Part shown: one piece after another, positions 11,513-23,354 of the stretch
Position numbering within the stretch: the first letter of the stretch is position 1
How the letters are laid out: each line of letters opens with the position of its first letter
Source: Amylostereum areolatum
Lineage: Eukaryota; Basidiomycota; Agaricomycetes; Russulales; Stereaceae
Assembly: GCA_012932865.1 (NCBI GenBank)
Contig: SAXG01000049.1
Coordinates: 62,001 to 126,000, forward strand
Reading direction: 5' to 3'
DNA: 64,000 nt
Notes under the pieces: generated by a model
The model's database searches: none
Seen by the model: only the letters and a program-made list of their open reading frames with translations
Told to the model about the DNA's origin: nothing
Program-made: the position numbers and the translations under genes

Positions 11513-11929
11513 GATTGGTTCGTCGAGGTCGGAGAAGTCTTCGTCGGTGACAGGCGGTAGGGCGGAGGCGGCGATGAGGTTGAAGTCGGCTTCAGTGAGG
11601 TCGTCTTGGCTTTCGTTGGCGAAGTACCAACTGATGCCACTTGTTTGGGTTGCTACGAAGGCGACTTCGACAGTGGTGTCTCCGAGTTGGACAAAGAAGT
11701 CGTTTCCTCGTTCAGTGAAGCCTAGAGGGAGGGGATATATGTAGCAGTTTTCGTCCTCAACGTCGGTGTCGGAGTCAGAACTGGAGTCGGAGCCGTTGAG
11801 TCCGAACGAGGGAATTGTTTATAAGTGGGTGAGGTCGATGACCTCTGGCTGGGTGAGGTCGATGACCTCTGGCTCTGGTGTGGGGCTGGGGGTGTTGCCT
11901 GGTGTAAGGAGGCGGGGGTGTGTCGAGTG

Positions 11930-12424
11930 TCACTGGTATTTTCTCGTTGGGCGCGTAGAAGGTTTTGGGGGTTGCTCGAGTTTGTAGCGGTAGGTGACGT
12001 ATGGGCAGGAGTAGACGTAGAGGTTTCCGTTTCCTTGTTCGCTTATTTTGAGGCGATAGAAGTGGATGTCTATGATGGAGTCTTCAAGTTCTTCTACGCC
12101 GAGGGCGACCTTCCAATTGTGCCAGGCCCAAGGGTCTTTAGATTCGTTGATGAGGGAGATGATAGCGTCGTGGCTGATGGGGATGAATTCTTGTACTTGC
12201 GAGCGCCAATCTTCCATGCACGAGCCCCCAGTCGAAATGGTTACTCTGTGCGGCAAGGGAAGATTTTGTCGAGGGAAGGTGGTTCTGTTATGAGATCGCA
12301 AGACGGTCTGCCTCAGTCTTCTCGACCTGTTGGCTGTCTCTTCGTCTAGGGGACACGAGCCCAAAGACTTCCTAAACCGCTTTCCTTTCGCCGCTTTTAC
12401 TCGTTTCCTACACCAAAGGTGCAC
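11930..12424 (-). CDS. Gypsy-1 extra ORF upstream of gag
   Basis: A 164-residue frame starting MHLWCRKRVKAAKGKRFRK and including ISHDAIISLINESKDPWAWHNW, matching the ORF before gag in Gypsy-2 and Gypsy-3. It ends early (RPTRKYQ) because two small indels relative to Gypsy-2 change the frame near 11945-11965. The basic N-terminus could bind nucleic acid, but this is only a composition argument. No family was recognised. Confidence 0.55.
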   Translation of the reverse strand: MHLWCRKRVKAAKGKRFRKSLGSCPLDEETANRSRRLRQTVLRSHNRTTFPRQNLPLPHRVTISTGGSCMEDWRSQVQEFIPISHDAIISLINESKDPWAWHNWKVALGVEELEDSIIDIHFYRLKISEQGNGNLYVYSCPYVTYRYKLEQPPKPSTRPTRKYQ

Positions 12425-12676
12425 CTTCTACTGTCACCTCTGAGCTTTCAACTCCTGGTATTGGAGAGTCTCGAGTAGGTGTAACGTTTCGAGGAAACGT
12501 CAAGCCGGCACCGGTATACGTGCGCACGACCACAATGTCAGGGTAACGAGTCGCGTACTCTGGGGGCAACGGTCTAGGGCGGCACGGGGGAAGAACAAGG
12601 TCAGTACCAGACGGGTACTACTACTACTACGCTACAGTACGTAGGGACGGTCGTAGGGTGGTGCAAGAGTAAACAG

Positions 12677-12686
12677 ATCTCGAGCT
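12677..12686 (-). promoter_or_regulatory. Gypsy-1 putative self-primer binding site
   Basis: AGCTCGAGAT in sense, two bases inside the 5' LTR. It is the exact complement of ATCTCGAGCT at 12815-12824 in the LTR, which lies about 34 bases after the TATA box. This is the arrangement expected of Tf1-type self-priming. Confidence 0.6.
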
Positions 12687-12688
12687 TA

Positions 12689-13144
12689 TGTCAGCAACGA
12701 CTAGTGCGACAGCACCAAGTTACGACAAAGCTGACAGAGATGAGGACGACAGAGGGGAGCCGATCAGACACGGCGACAGACGAGGGAAAGCAAGCAAAGT
12801 CGGTAGAATTGACTAGCTCGAGATAAGGAATATGTACAGCGAGAGCGAGCCTTATATACACAAGAGGAGAGAGACTTAGGTAAGCAACCAATACACGGCG
12901 ATCAGTAAGCAGACCAAGTATAAGTAAGCAGTCGTATGTAAAAGAGCACAGCATGAGTCAGTATCGTACAGCATGAGTCAAGAGAAAGGAGTCAGACCCG
13001 GACCGAGATGAGTCACGTGGGTCCGGGCGGGATATAGATGAGCCGGGTCCGGGCCAAGGTGGAGCCGGACCGGTGATAAGTCGATAAGTCCTAAAGCGTG
13101 TAACCGATGTAAAGTAAAAAGAAAATTATAGACCGTTCATGACA
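12689..13144 (-). repeat. Gypsy-1 5' LTR
   Basis: 456 bases, carrying the TATA motif tgtatataagg (sense) and the predicted transcript start. It is flanked outside by the CTTTC target duplication. Confidence 0.92.
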
Positions 13145-13324
13145 CTTTCATACTTGGTAAATTTAGTAGGTAATTTGGTTAACTATGCAATTACTTGTGA
13201 AATCACGACTTAGCGGATTTCGGATACATATAGTCACGTGACTCTTCAGTTATGTTGACGCTCGACGCCGCGTTGTCTCTTTGTCTTCAACCACGACAAT
13301 CTGTCGTTCGTTGGGGACCTCGGC

Positions 13325-13565
13325 CTAGTCGCCGTCGCCGCTGTCGTCGCCGCCGCCTTCGTCGCCCTCCCCCGCCCTCGTCGCCCTTGCCCTCGCCGTC
13401 GGCGCCCTCGCCCTCGCCCTCGTCGCCCTTGCCCTTGCCCTCATCGCCCTCGCCCTCATCGCCCTCGCCCTTGCCCTCATCGCCCTCGCCCTCGCCTTCA
13501 ATGACTTCCCCGCCGCCCTCAACGACCTCGCCGCCACCCTCAACGCCCACACCCGTCGTCCTCCA
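13325..13565. repeat. C-rich minisatellite (CGCCCTCGCCCT-type units)
   Basis: Repeats of cgccctcgccct / ttgccctcatcg give long proline- or glycine-rich open frames on both strands. These frames are composition artefacts. The repeat lies between Gypsy-1 and a second gypsy relic. Confidence 0.7.
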
Positions 13566-13779
13566 CGCCAACGCATGCGTCACCCCCAACGCCAATGCGC
13601 GTCACCCCCAACGCCAACGCCTTTGTCACCCCATGGCGACGCGCGTCACCCCCACCCCCCACGCCCTCATACTCCACCCTCGTCACTCCCGCGCCCTCGT
13701 CATCCACAAGGCCCACGGCCTCGTCACCCCCCAACGATCTCACTGTCGCACTCGGTGCCCACGCCCGTCGCCCTCAACG

Positions 13780-13780
13780 N
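13780..13780. other. Ambiguous base (N)
   Basis: The only N in the window, exactly where low-complexity DNA meets the gypsy relic. It may mark an assembly join or an unresolved base. Confidence 0.9.
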
Positions 13781-13783
13781 CAG

Positions 13784-14276
13784 CCCAGTCAACTACCGCT
13801 TGAAGCTGCCGAAGACGTGGCGAATCCATCCAGTCTTCCATGCCTCGCTGCTCACCACGTACAAGGAGACAGCCGCTCACGGGCCAAATTATGAACAGCC
13901 GCCACCAGACCTCATCGACGATGAAGAAGAATACGACGTTGAAGACATTGTCGACTCTAAACCAACTCGTAACAAGAAAGGTATTCAGTACCTCGTCAAG
14001 TGGGCCGGCTATCCCGACTCCGAAAACACCTGGCTCCCGCGTTCGTCGCTCTCAAAGGTTACCGACATGATTGACGCTTTCCACAAGCGCCATCCAAACG
14101 CGCCCCGCCCCGTGCGTTCCCTCGGCATCTCCTTTGACGATTTTCTCGCATCCACCCTTGCAGATGACATCGCGCTCCAGGCGAAAGCGCGTCTTAAAGG
14201 GGGGGTAATGTCACGGATCGCTCCATTTCTTTCTTCGTTTGCAGACCTTGTACACGCGACGCGTCACGGCACATGA
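13784..14276 (+). pseudogene. pol: Gypsy integrase C-terminal and chromodomain fragment
   Basis: The frame reads SPVNYRLKLPKTWRIHPVFH, the integrase C-terminal GPY/F-like region, then a chromodomain: EEEYDVEDIVDSK followed by YLVKWAGYPDSENTWLP and DAFHKRHPNAP. The aromatic cage positions Y, W and W are present. Chromodomains direct integration to chromatin with methylated histones. All upstream pol domains are missing. The frame runs 68 bases into the LTR before stopping, which is common for pol of this group. Confidence 0.85.
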
Positions 14277-14631
14277 CTTTCCTTCGCATCACATGCTCCA
14301 ACGACGTCACTGCCCGGACTTCCGAACGGTGTTCCGCATCCTTATCTATGACATCATTGCTCCGGACTCCCGCCCTCCTCCCCATGACTCCTTTCTTATT
14401 GTTCCCCCCGCTCGCACCACTATCGCATCGCATCGCACCATCGTTCCCACTTGTATATAAGGACAGTATCCCTTTTCCCTTTTCCTCAGACTGTCCATCT
14501 CGTCATACGGTACTGTAGTGCACGTTGCACTACCCTAGGCCTGACACTCTCAAATCCATCTGTTCTCTCTTGCTCCTCCCATCGTTGCGACTTAGGCGGT
14601 TCCATCGGTCTCATAAACTGCGTTTCTGACA
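14209..14631 (+). repeat. LTR of the second gypsy family
   Basis: Begins TGTCACGGATCG and ends GCGTTTCTGACA, with a TATA box ttgtatataagg near 14452. It follows directly on a G-rich polypurine tract. Confidence 0.75.
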
Positions 14632-15249
14632 CCCGGCCCTCAATGCAACGTTGATGCAGTGGTGGTTGGTGGTTGATGTCAGTTGTGGGGGTGCGGGCGT
14701 GGTGGACAAGGACGACGATGTTGCGGGTGTAGAGGGAAATGAGGGAAAAGATACAAGTGGGAGGGACAGGTGGTGGTGTGAGAGAGAAGGGAGGACTCAG
14801 AATACACGGAGGGAAAGGTGAGGGCAGTGTACACAAGCGTACACAAAGGACTCGGTGTGCATGAAGTTGGCTGTAGATAGACAAATGATGTCTAAGAAAT
14901 AATGGGAGGGTCGAGCCCTGTCGAGCCGCTCAAAGTCGTCGGAATCTTCGACTGCTTATTCTAGTGAGAATAAAAAGAGTGATGCCGTTCGGAGGGAAGC
15001 TCGAGGAAGACTCAAGGAAGACTTGGCATCGAGCAAGGATAGTCCCAAAATAGGATTGTATCAGTTTCTATCCATCCCTATCCGCTCCTATCCGCCGCGT
15101 TGCTTACTTCTTTGAACATATCGAACCCTATCATTTTGTATTGTTTTGTATTGTATCCTATCCTATCCTATCGACCGACTTTTCACTGGGACTAAATAGC
15201 TATATAGTATAGACATTGGACAATGATAAAGTGACAGGACGAAAAAAAT
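14632..15249. other. Non-coding stretch upstream of the tRNA
   Basis: Contains TATCC-type simple repeats around 15075-15175 and purine-rich DNA. The minus-strand frame at 14486-14884 is low-complexity Pro/Ser and is not supported as a gene. Confidence 0.4.
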
Positions 15250-15327
15250 GACCACCGCAGGGGTCGAACCTGCAATCTCCTGATAACGTCATCGTAGTCA
15301 GACGCGATGCCATTTCGCCAGGCGGCC
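15250..15327 (-). tRNA. tRNA-Arg (anticodon ACG) with a 7-base intron
   Basis: Read on the minus strand, the acceptor GGCCGCC pairs with GGTGGTC (two G-U pairs). The D arm GCG/CGC encloses AAATGGCAT; the T arm is GCAGG-TTCGACC-CCTGC. The anticodon stem TCTGA/TCAGG leaves a 14-base loop, which gives a normal 7-base loop with anticodon ACG (15293-15295) once a 7-base intron after the base 3' of the anticodon is removed. The A box (TGGCGAAATGG) and B box (GGTTCGACCCC) fit RNA polymerase III promoters, and a run of seven T follows the gene. ACG would be edited to ICG and read CGU/CGC/CGA. Confidence 0.88.
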
Positions 15328-15658
15328 ATGTGTCGGTCGTATTTTAAATTGACATTCGTTCACTCAAAGGGTTACAGTAATGGAAGGCGGCTGTCCAGCC
15401 TGCTCTATTGCAGCTTATCTAATCGAAACTCGATTCTTCGACGTTCGCGACGCAGTTCACTTTAGAGCCCATTCCATCACCCTGCCGCGAGCACTGGCCC
15501 ATCTACAAGGCGTCTTGGTCCTAGACCAATTTATTCTTCCTCCGAGGTTTTTTCTTCGCAAGGATTAAACAAGCCGATAGCTAGCCAGGGCTCGCAATCC
15601 GGACAGGAAACTCCTGCTCCCCCGTACATAGGTATCTACACCTTGGACCAGTGACGCT
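15328..15658. other. Region between the tRNA and the Furry-like gene
   Basis: Probable promoter and 5' leader of the downstream gene. A 62-codon frame at 15380-15568 has no recognisable feature and is not called. Confidence 0.35.
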
Positions 15659-18600
15659 ATGGGCTCGGAGGGCATCCAAATTACAATCCCTGGTACGTGA
15701 ATTTTGTCCATGGGCACCGCTGCTACTCATGCTCTTTTAGACTTTGACGACGATGAGTTCCAGTCGACGCCTATCCCATTTGGTCGTCCGCCAGGGACAA
15801 CCCCCGCTTTTGGTTTCGGCGGGTTTAGCAGTGGCCAGGAGTCACCCACTTCTACCGTGACGCCAACAGGCTTTGGTGACCGGTACGACAAGAGCCCCTT
15901 TGGCCATTCTCGTGGCGATTCGGTCACCTCTGAAGATTCTAACTCCTCTCGCGCTGCCCCCGTTCCCGTCCGCAAACAGTCTACTTTCGCCCACTCGTCC
16001 CAGTCTTCTATCGCTGCCACGACTGCTTCTCCATTTTCGAAGAAATCGTCGTTTGCCTCCATTCGCAATGCCTTCAAGAACGCCGGCAAGGCTGTCGACC
16101 CCCCGCCTGTCCCGCCACTGGATTACCCTGTGCTCAAGAACCCATTCAACAGATCCAATTCCTCTCTGGCCAATTACCCGCCTACTATGCGCCGCGTTCC
16201 TGACGCCATGAGTCCCCCACATCCTCGCCCTCCCACCCCGGGCTCACACGACCCGCGTACCCCCAGACAGACCCCTCGTAAAGGCCACGCCCCAGCTCGC
16301 TCGCAACATTCGTATTCTGGCTCCATCTATCACAACTCGGATCCAGGTAGCGATCATGGCCACAATTTCAACTCTTCGTCGCCCCCACCCGTCCCGCCGG
16401 TGCCGAACGCGTTTTATGGAGCACATAGCGACAGTCCACCGCCAGAAATGGATGACGACAGGGTAGAACCAGATCCGCGGACGCCTGCAGAATATGCGCT
16501 GCATGCCGTCTTCATTCGATTTGCCACGGCGGCTGAGTCGAAGATCAACACCTTCCTGCGACAGAGTTTGGTACGTACCATTCACCCTGTATCCTGTTCG
16601 CAGTCTCACGTATGATCAGGATCACGAACCACCGCTGGAAGATTATATGGGACCCAACATTGATCCCACCTTTGACTCCATCCTACAAACACTTGGGCGC
16701 TTAGGTCAGAAGAACGCAAAGCCGGTGGTAGACAGCCTCAGGCGGTGGAGACGGATACAGTACGACCCTGTCTCTCCAGACATCATGCGCCTTCACGGGA
16801 GTCAATCGCCTATGTCTCTCCGCAATGGTGTCAGAACGCAAGATACAGTGTCCATCCTCAACGAACGCAAGTCGATGGCTGCGATCTATATCATGTGCCG
16901 CGCCTTAATTGTCGTTATGCAGTCTTTGTCCAAAGATGTGCTTGGAGAAGCAATGGGATACAGCCTAGAGGAGACCACATTTGAGCAGTTCAAGAAACCG
17001 GACTTGAAACTCCTTACACAAAGCGCGAACCAGCGTGCAAATGCGGAACTGTATGCGACACTTTTAGGGCATCTCGCAAACACTCGGTGAGTTTATGCTA
17101 ACCTCGGGCTTTGATATAACGTCTGATCAATACCAGGTTTACGAGTGTGACGGATCGTTTCTTGTCAGAACTTACTCCAGTCATATCGGGCCAAGTGCTC
17201 AAGGACGTTGACATGAGATTTGAGCATTTGGTGCGCGGACTAAAGCACATTCAGATCAAGGTACGGGGAATCTTGTGCTCCGCGAATGTGCTTTGATGTG
17301 GTTTCAAGGTCTGGCCTCTTGAATCTTTTGAGGAAGGCGCTGAATTCATGGAGCAACTCGCGAAAGCCTTTGACAACACACACGGCTTCCGTTTCAAGTC
17401 TGCGTTTGCCGAAGCATTGGTCCATCTTCTGCACCCCGTTGCAAAGGTACTGGTTTTTTGGTGTTCACTGTGACAGAAATTGATGACCATATCAGACTGC
17501 ACAAGCGGAAGTCAATTATCCTCAGTGGGCGAAGGCGATCGAAATTGTACACCCCAAGGCGAAGGAGCTTGCTAGCAAGCCGCGATACTGGGGTGTCGCA
17601 TATTCCTTAGTCGTTGTGAGCCTCTGCGTGGCTCCGACCGAGTACTTTCTTCGCAATTGGACGTCGTGTTTCGAGGCGGGCCTCAGCAAACTGAAGGTAG
17701 GATTTTTGCATCCACTCTATCGACATACGCTGATATTTGCCATAGGAGAAACCGTTTCGTATCCCCGTCATGAACGGCATGATGCGGTTGATCTGGACCT
17801 ACATGTTCCGATGTCGCGAGTCCGTTTCAGCCTCGACCTCTCGAATCGAAGTCCTCCTAAAACATTTCTTCCCTGCAAACCGGCTGGCCATCTTTCCAAA
17901 CGAGGATCACCTCGAACCGTTCATCTACATAGTCCATTTCATATTCGCGCGACATTTCGACTTTGGCATGGATTTCATCTTTGGCCTTATGCAGGAACAG
18001 GCGGTCAAAAGCGCATCGTCCAACGTAATGGTCGTCCTATCCGCGGAACGGTTGACTATCGCGGTTCAAGCGATCTTGCTTACCATCCACCTCATGGAAC
18101 GTGACGAGCAAGTTCCCGTATGGCCTTCGAGCTCCGACTTTTCGGGCGCACCGTCCTGGCACGATTATCCTTCCTCTTCCGACTTCTTACCTCCATCTAT
18201 CCTCGCCAAACCTAACATGCAAGAGTTCTGTGAACGCCTTGGCATCCTCCTGAGTCACATCGCGGTGGCCTGCGCAAACGCGGTTGGGAACATGTCCGTT
18301 TTTGACGAGCAATGGTCCGCAGGACGTCTCAACCCATCTTACGAAGAGACGCACAACTTCATCATCCGTCGGCATCCAGATGGTGTGTTCGCTTATTCGA
18401 ACAATTCGGCGCCGCAGGTCACCATGTTGCAGACCTGTTTCCAGGCGTGGCCTCGTTGTCTCCACTCATCCCTACCCCTGCGAGACGCAGTCGACATGTT
18501 GATTCGTGGAGTAATACACATCGAGCCCTCCGTCGGAGAAGCGGCGGTCCTTGCCATTCGCCGCTTCATGCAGGACCCTCAACATGCTTCCGCGGTGCTT

Positions 18601-21600
18601 GAAAAGTTCGCGTCTTTCCTGTTTAGTCCTTCGTCGATCGCGCAAGAAGGTTCCAGTACGAAGCTCGTGTATGAAAACGCACGCTTGCTAAACCTTTGGG
18701 TCAGCCTCGTGGATGGCTGGGTTCATAAACTGCTGGAACAGAAATCGGATACGTTCCAGGATGAAGAGATCGCGGAGATAAACTCTAGGCTCGACGAGGC
18801 GGAAGCAGGTGGCTTATTCTTATTATGCCATGTCCTTCGGCCTATCCAAGCCGTCGGTGTAAAGCTACTTCGCAAGGTTGGTCTTGCGACCAATCATCTA
18901 TGGCCCAGACCCTCTCCCTCGCAGGCAGAACTAGGTCCAAATCCCCTCCGATTGGTGGATCTTCTTCACGGCAGAGGCGGTTCACATATCCTCTGTGATC
19001 GTTTCTCGCATGTCCTCGAGCCTCAAGACTTGGATCGTCTGACGCGATGGCGGGAAATGGGCAAGGAGGACGTCATACTCCGCATCGCGGATAGTGAGGA
19101 CCCGAGAGACCAGGTTCTTTGGCAGTGGGTCTACCCTGACCTCATGCACTACTTCAATGGCGACGAGATCAACCACTCTATGGGCGCAATGAACGTCCTC
19201 CGCGCAACACTTGTCGCTGCAGAGGCACGATTTCACTCCACACTTTCTTCCATGGCGGGCCTCAGCGTCAAAGTACCCATACCACCTCTATCACGACCAA
19301 CGGGCGTCTCTGAGAAGGATAGCACCAAGATGTCGAGTGACAGCAAAGTACTCACCGGTCAATGGCATATGTGGACGAAGATTTTGTGCTCGATCGCGTC
19401 CATCGTGGAAACACGACCTACCCTCGTTACGCGAGACCACAACCGTGCTCCGTCCGACGCTAACATCGATCGGGATCGCTGGACAACTACGCGAGGCCTC
19501 GTTCGGTACCTCACCCCTTTCCTCGATTCGGAACTCTCAACATTTCGGGATGCTGCGGTGTATTGCATCAGCGCGCTGCCATCCAAAGGATACCCGCTTA
19601 TCCTCGACGACATGTGCCTGCTACTTCAGCGCCAGCTGGACGAATCGAGGATGAAGAATAGTACCACATACCCTAGCCCAGACCGAAGCCGCAGGCAGGA
19701 GCGGCTCTTCACCGCCATTGCACGCATTTTCTTCCTCACAGCTCATTGCCTTCAGGATACGCGGTTCAGCGGGAGGCAGGCGGCGTTGTCCCCCGTTCTT
19801 CGGTTCGTGCGAAATGTCCAGGCTTTCCTCACAACCTCGGAGTCCCGCGATTTATTTAAGTTACAACGCTTGCGTCGGTACTTCTGCGGGACGGTCGAAC
19901 GGTTGTTCGACGGGCTCACGACGTTGACGGACACAGATCGGTTTGTGCCGTCGAACATGCATCTGTCCATATATCGCCTTTGTGAGGAGTGGTGTCAAGT
20001 TGGACGACAGTCGGAGAGTGCTACGCAACGTCTGATTGTTATGCAGAGGTCAGCCACAAGTGCTGTTTCAAATCCCTTGGACCGCGGAGAAGCTGTCGCC
20101 CTGTTCCAGAGGGAGTCCAAACTCTTGTCTAAAGCAGCTGTCGGGGCTATGGCCGCTCTCTGCGTACGTTTCCTTTTTCTGGTTAGATTCCTCTTGTTCT
20201 GACCCGTTTATAGGCCAAGGCGTTCTTTCCTCCCGAGAACTCGTCTGGATCGCCCACGGACACTGTGACCGTTGATTATCTTCGGGCGTTGGACGCGACG
20301 TCTACGCTCGATCGCATCCACTCATTCTTGGCCTCGATGGAGGAACCCATCCAGGTCAGCGGAAAGTAAGCACCTACCGTATCGGTCTCCACTGCATCGC
20401 TGACCTTGGGGTAACAGGAAAGCTCTCCGGTCTTTGCTCACCCATAGCCACCGCGATGCCGGCTTGGTACTCGAGGCTATGCGCCTGTCCTTCGTAACCT
20501 CAAAAGAGCTTGCCACTAGCAACGTCCGTTTCTTCGAGGTCGTCGCGGATGTCATTTGCAACGTTCCTGTGCATGGATTCAAGTTCGCACAGGTCGTCTG
20601 CCTTGGTCTATTCAATCTCTGCCATCCGATTCTCCACATCCGTCGCCTTGCACTTCAAATTTTGGAGACAACGCACGAGCAGTCGTCTGGCATGCTGTCA
20701 ATATCACAATATGAAGCAGCGGTTGGAAGTTCTGCGGCTAGCGTTTACCTCGAGGCCCACCGTTTGATCTCTGACGTCCTTGCCGGGGAACATCCGACTG
20801 AAGCACAGGACGTGTTAATGCAGTTCGCCACCTGGCTTCCGCGTGTTTTCGACGTCAACACCACCCCTCTTGTCCTCTTACAAAGTCTGGAGTACTGGAA
20901 CCCGAACATCAACCTGACGGTGGAGGACAAATCGGGACTTTCGCGAGAAGGGCGCATGGCTCTCTACCACCTCATAACGCTGACCGCACGGTTCGCGGAT
21001 GTGCAGGCGGAGCAGGTTCAGGTTTTTTGGACACGTCTAGTGGACGCGCCGTACCAGTCCAATGGGCATGCGGCCATTCGTTTCCTGCTGGAGCAGGCAC
21101 AGCGGGTTGGCAGTGCGCCTTATATCCAGTGTTCAGCCAAAATCGTCGCGTCGCTGTCCCACTCCGCAATCGGACGACAGATCATCGAGGAGCTTTGCAG
21201 TGTCATCGAACCGGCGCGTATGCTACCCTCCTTCGAGCATAAGCTGCAGCATCCCGAACCGGACGACGTGGAGTTCTGGTCTGACTTGGATGTGCTGTTC
21301 TCAGGACACCGATTCCAGTTAGGACCTGGCCAATTCGCGTTACTGTTCTTGTCCGACGTCGCCCTCGATCGAATGTGGGATCTGCACGACCACTTTCCCG
21401 CCATCCTTCATGCCATCATCACCCACATCGACCATCGACTGCAGTTTGTTCGCGAAACCTCCAATCGCATGCTCTTCCAGCTGCTCCGCGCGTGGGTACC
21501 CGGGTACGATGAACTTCCAGACCGTTCTTCCCATCCCAGCCGTTCTGCTCTCAAGGCAGCGATCTCCGACTTGGAGAAGGCGTTGGATTCGGGCCTGTGG

Positions 21601-23354
21601 AAAGAAGACGAACATCCGACCCAGTCAGAGCCAAAGATGCAGTCCATCTGCTCCCAAATCTTGTCCATCCTGGAACCCCTTGTACCCGGACCTGCGGCAG
21701 GTTTGGGGGTCCTTGGCCCTGATGTGGGGAACGGCCTGTTCCATCCGCCCCATCGCCTTCCGATCGCTCCAACTCTTCAGAGCTCTCAAGCACACGCCGT
21801 CGCAGAACGACATGGCGTTGTTGCTGGGGCGTTTGTCAAACACCGTCGCCGCGGAGGATGAGGACATCCAGATGTTCAGCGCCGAGCTTTTCCGAACGTT
21901 GAAGGTCCTGGCCGGGAGCAAGGAGGTCGACATCTCGCTTATGCCACAGATGTTCTGGTGCGCGTGCGCATGTCTTGCCACCACGGTGGAGAACGAATTC
22001 CTGGAGGCCATCGCGCTCCTCGAAGCGGTGTTGACACGTCTGAACTTGGATGATCCAGCCGTGGTCCAGATGATCCTTGCCCAGAGCCCGCTCGACTGGA
22101 TGGGTTCGACGTCGCTGCAGTCTTCTCTCCTCGTCGGGCTTCGGTCGTCCAAGACCAGCGACGCCACATTCAAGATGCTCCAAATCCTTTCCCGGTTCTC
22201 CGACAGCCGACTCATCGAGCCTTCCGGCGCGCGCGTGCGAGATCTGTACACGGTCGCGTTGCCGTGGTGTCTGAAGGCCATGACCGACGACAAGATCGAT
22301 CCGGAGCTGGTGGCGTTCGCGGAGGACGTGGCGTATCTGGCCGAACAAGAGGAGCGGAGCAGCCTCGGACGCGTCCTGACCTCCTTCGTCAAGGGCCGGT
22401 TCCGCACCAAGGACGACTTTCTGAGGCAGTCCGTGGCGGGCCTCCGAGAACACTACGGTCCCGACGACCGGACGGCGCTAGGCTCGCTCCTGCTCGGGCT
22501 GGTGCTCAACCAGCAAACGTGGTTGCGGGTGTCGTCGCTGCAAATCCTGAAAGTCTTCTTCCAGCAACGGGAGGCGAGGAACCCGGTGGAGCTCATGGGC
22601 TCCGAGCTGCTCATGCCGCTCCTGCGTCTGCTCGAGACCGACCTCGCGCCCAAGGCCCTCGAGGTCCTGGAAGAGCCGATCGTCGTCTCGGGCGGTCTGC
22701 CGGCGAAACAGGTGCTCCGGATGAGCATGGTCATGAAACCGCTGCGCAAGGACCGGGAGCGCGAGTCGGTCGGGGACGTGTTCGGGGTGCCGGAGGAGTC
22801 GGGATGGTGCATCGCCCGCCCGCACGAGCTGCGCGAGAGGTGCCGGGCGAACGTCGTCGCCGTCTTCGACACGTGCAAGGTGCCCTCGCGGCCGTCGCAG
22901 ATCGTGTTCGAGCCCGAGGACGCCGAGCGTCCGCCGGCGGAGGAGAGCGGCGGGGACGCCGCGGGCCGCGGAGGACGACCTCGGGAACCTCGTCCAGAAC
23001 CTGCACGAGCTCAGCACGTTCTTCCAGGACGCCCACCCGCTCGCGTCCAAGCCGGGCGGCGGGCGCGAGTCCGCGGTGCCGAGCCAGCAGCTCGCCGCGC
23101 GCGTCGCGGCCATCCTCGCCAAGTCGTCCGAGTCGGCGCCGGGGGACATGCCGCAGACGCCGTTCGTGGACGTGTTTCGGGTGGAGAGCTTGGTCGTGCC
23201 CGCGGGGGCGGGGGCGGGGACGGGGACGGGGGCGTACCACGGCAAGGACGGGGACTCGGACGACGACTCGGATTACAGCTCGGACTCGGACGCGTTCATA
23301 TTCGACTCGCCCGAGGCGCTGCGGTTCAGGACGACGAACGGAAGCCGGTTCTGA
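15659..23354 (+). CDS. Furry / MOR2 / TAO3-like cell-morphogenesis scaffold
   Basis: A very large multi-exon gene. Exon 1 (15659-15692, MGSEGIQITIP) joins at 15741 to a Ser/Pro-rich disordered N-terminus. The MOR2-PAG1 N-terminal region begins at TPAEYALHAVFIRFATAAES (about 16480). Introns fall at 16571-16619, 17087-17136, 17261-17308 and others with phases that fit. The middle part (MNGMMRLIWTYMFRCRES, from about 17770) and the C-terminal part (WGSLALMWGTACSIRPIAFR, about 21700) follow the order of the fungal family. Furry proteins are HEAT-like scaffolds for the NDR/LATS kinase (Cbk1/Orb6) in the RAM/MOR pathway controlling polarised growth and septation. Two apparent frame breaks, CCCC at 21676-21679 and GGGG at 22952-22955, would each be mended by one base fewer. 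The acidic C-terminus ends FRTTNGSRF before the TGA. Confidence 0.88.

Larger units (their letters stand above)
5624..13144 (-). mobile_element. Gypsy-1: full-length Ty3/gypsy chromovirus, inserted on the minus strand
   Basis: A 7.52-kb LTR retrotransposon with LTRs at both ends starting TGTCATGAACGG and ending GTTGCTGACA in sense. It is flanked by perfect 5-base duplications CTTTC (5619-5623 and 13145-13149), so this is a genuine, unrearranged insertion. In sense, the order is LTR, self-complementary primer site, extra ORF, gag, pol with a chromodomain, and LTR. The LTRs have diverged slightly (for example near 5663-5680 versus 12729-12740), so the copy is not brand new. Several indels break its frames, so it is probably not autonomous as written. 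Confidence 0.92.
13781..14631 (+). mobile_element. 5'-truncated Ty3/gypsy relic of a second family: pol C-terminus plus 3' LTR
   Basis: Only the last ~0.43 kb of pol and one LTR remain. A purine tract (AAAGGGGGGG, about 14196-14205) precedes a 423-base LTR with TGTCAC...CTGACA ends. No 5' LTR or target duplication can be found; the left boundary falls at the N and the minisatellite. The LTR is unrelated in sequence to Gypsy-1/2/3. Confidence 0.75.

Noticed and set aside
13252..13803. Pro/Ser-rich 183-codon frame
   Set aside because: Generated by the CGCCCT minisatellite and containing the N; no domain.
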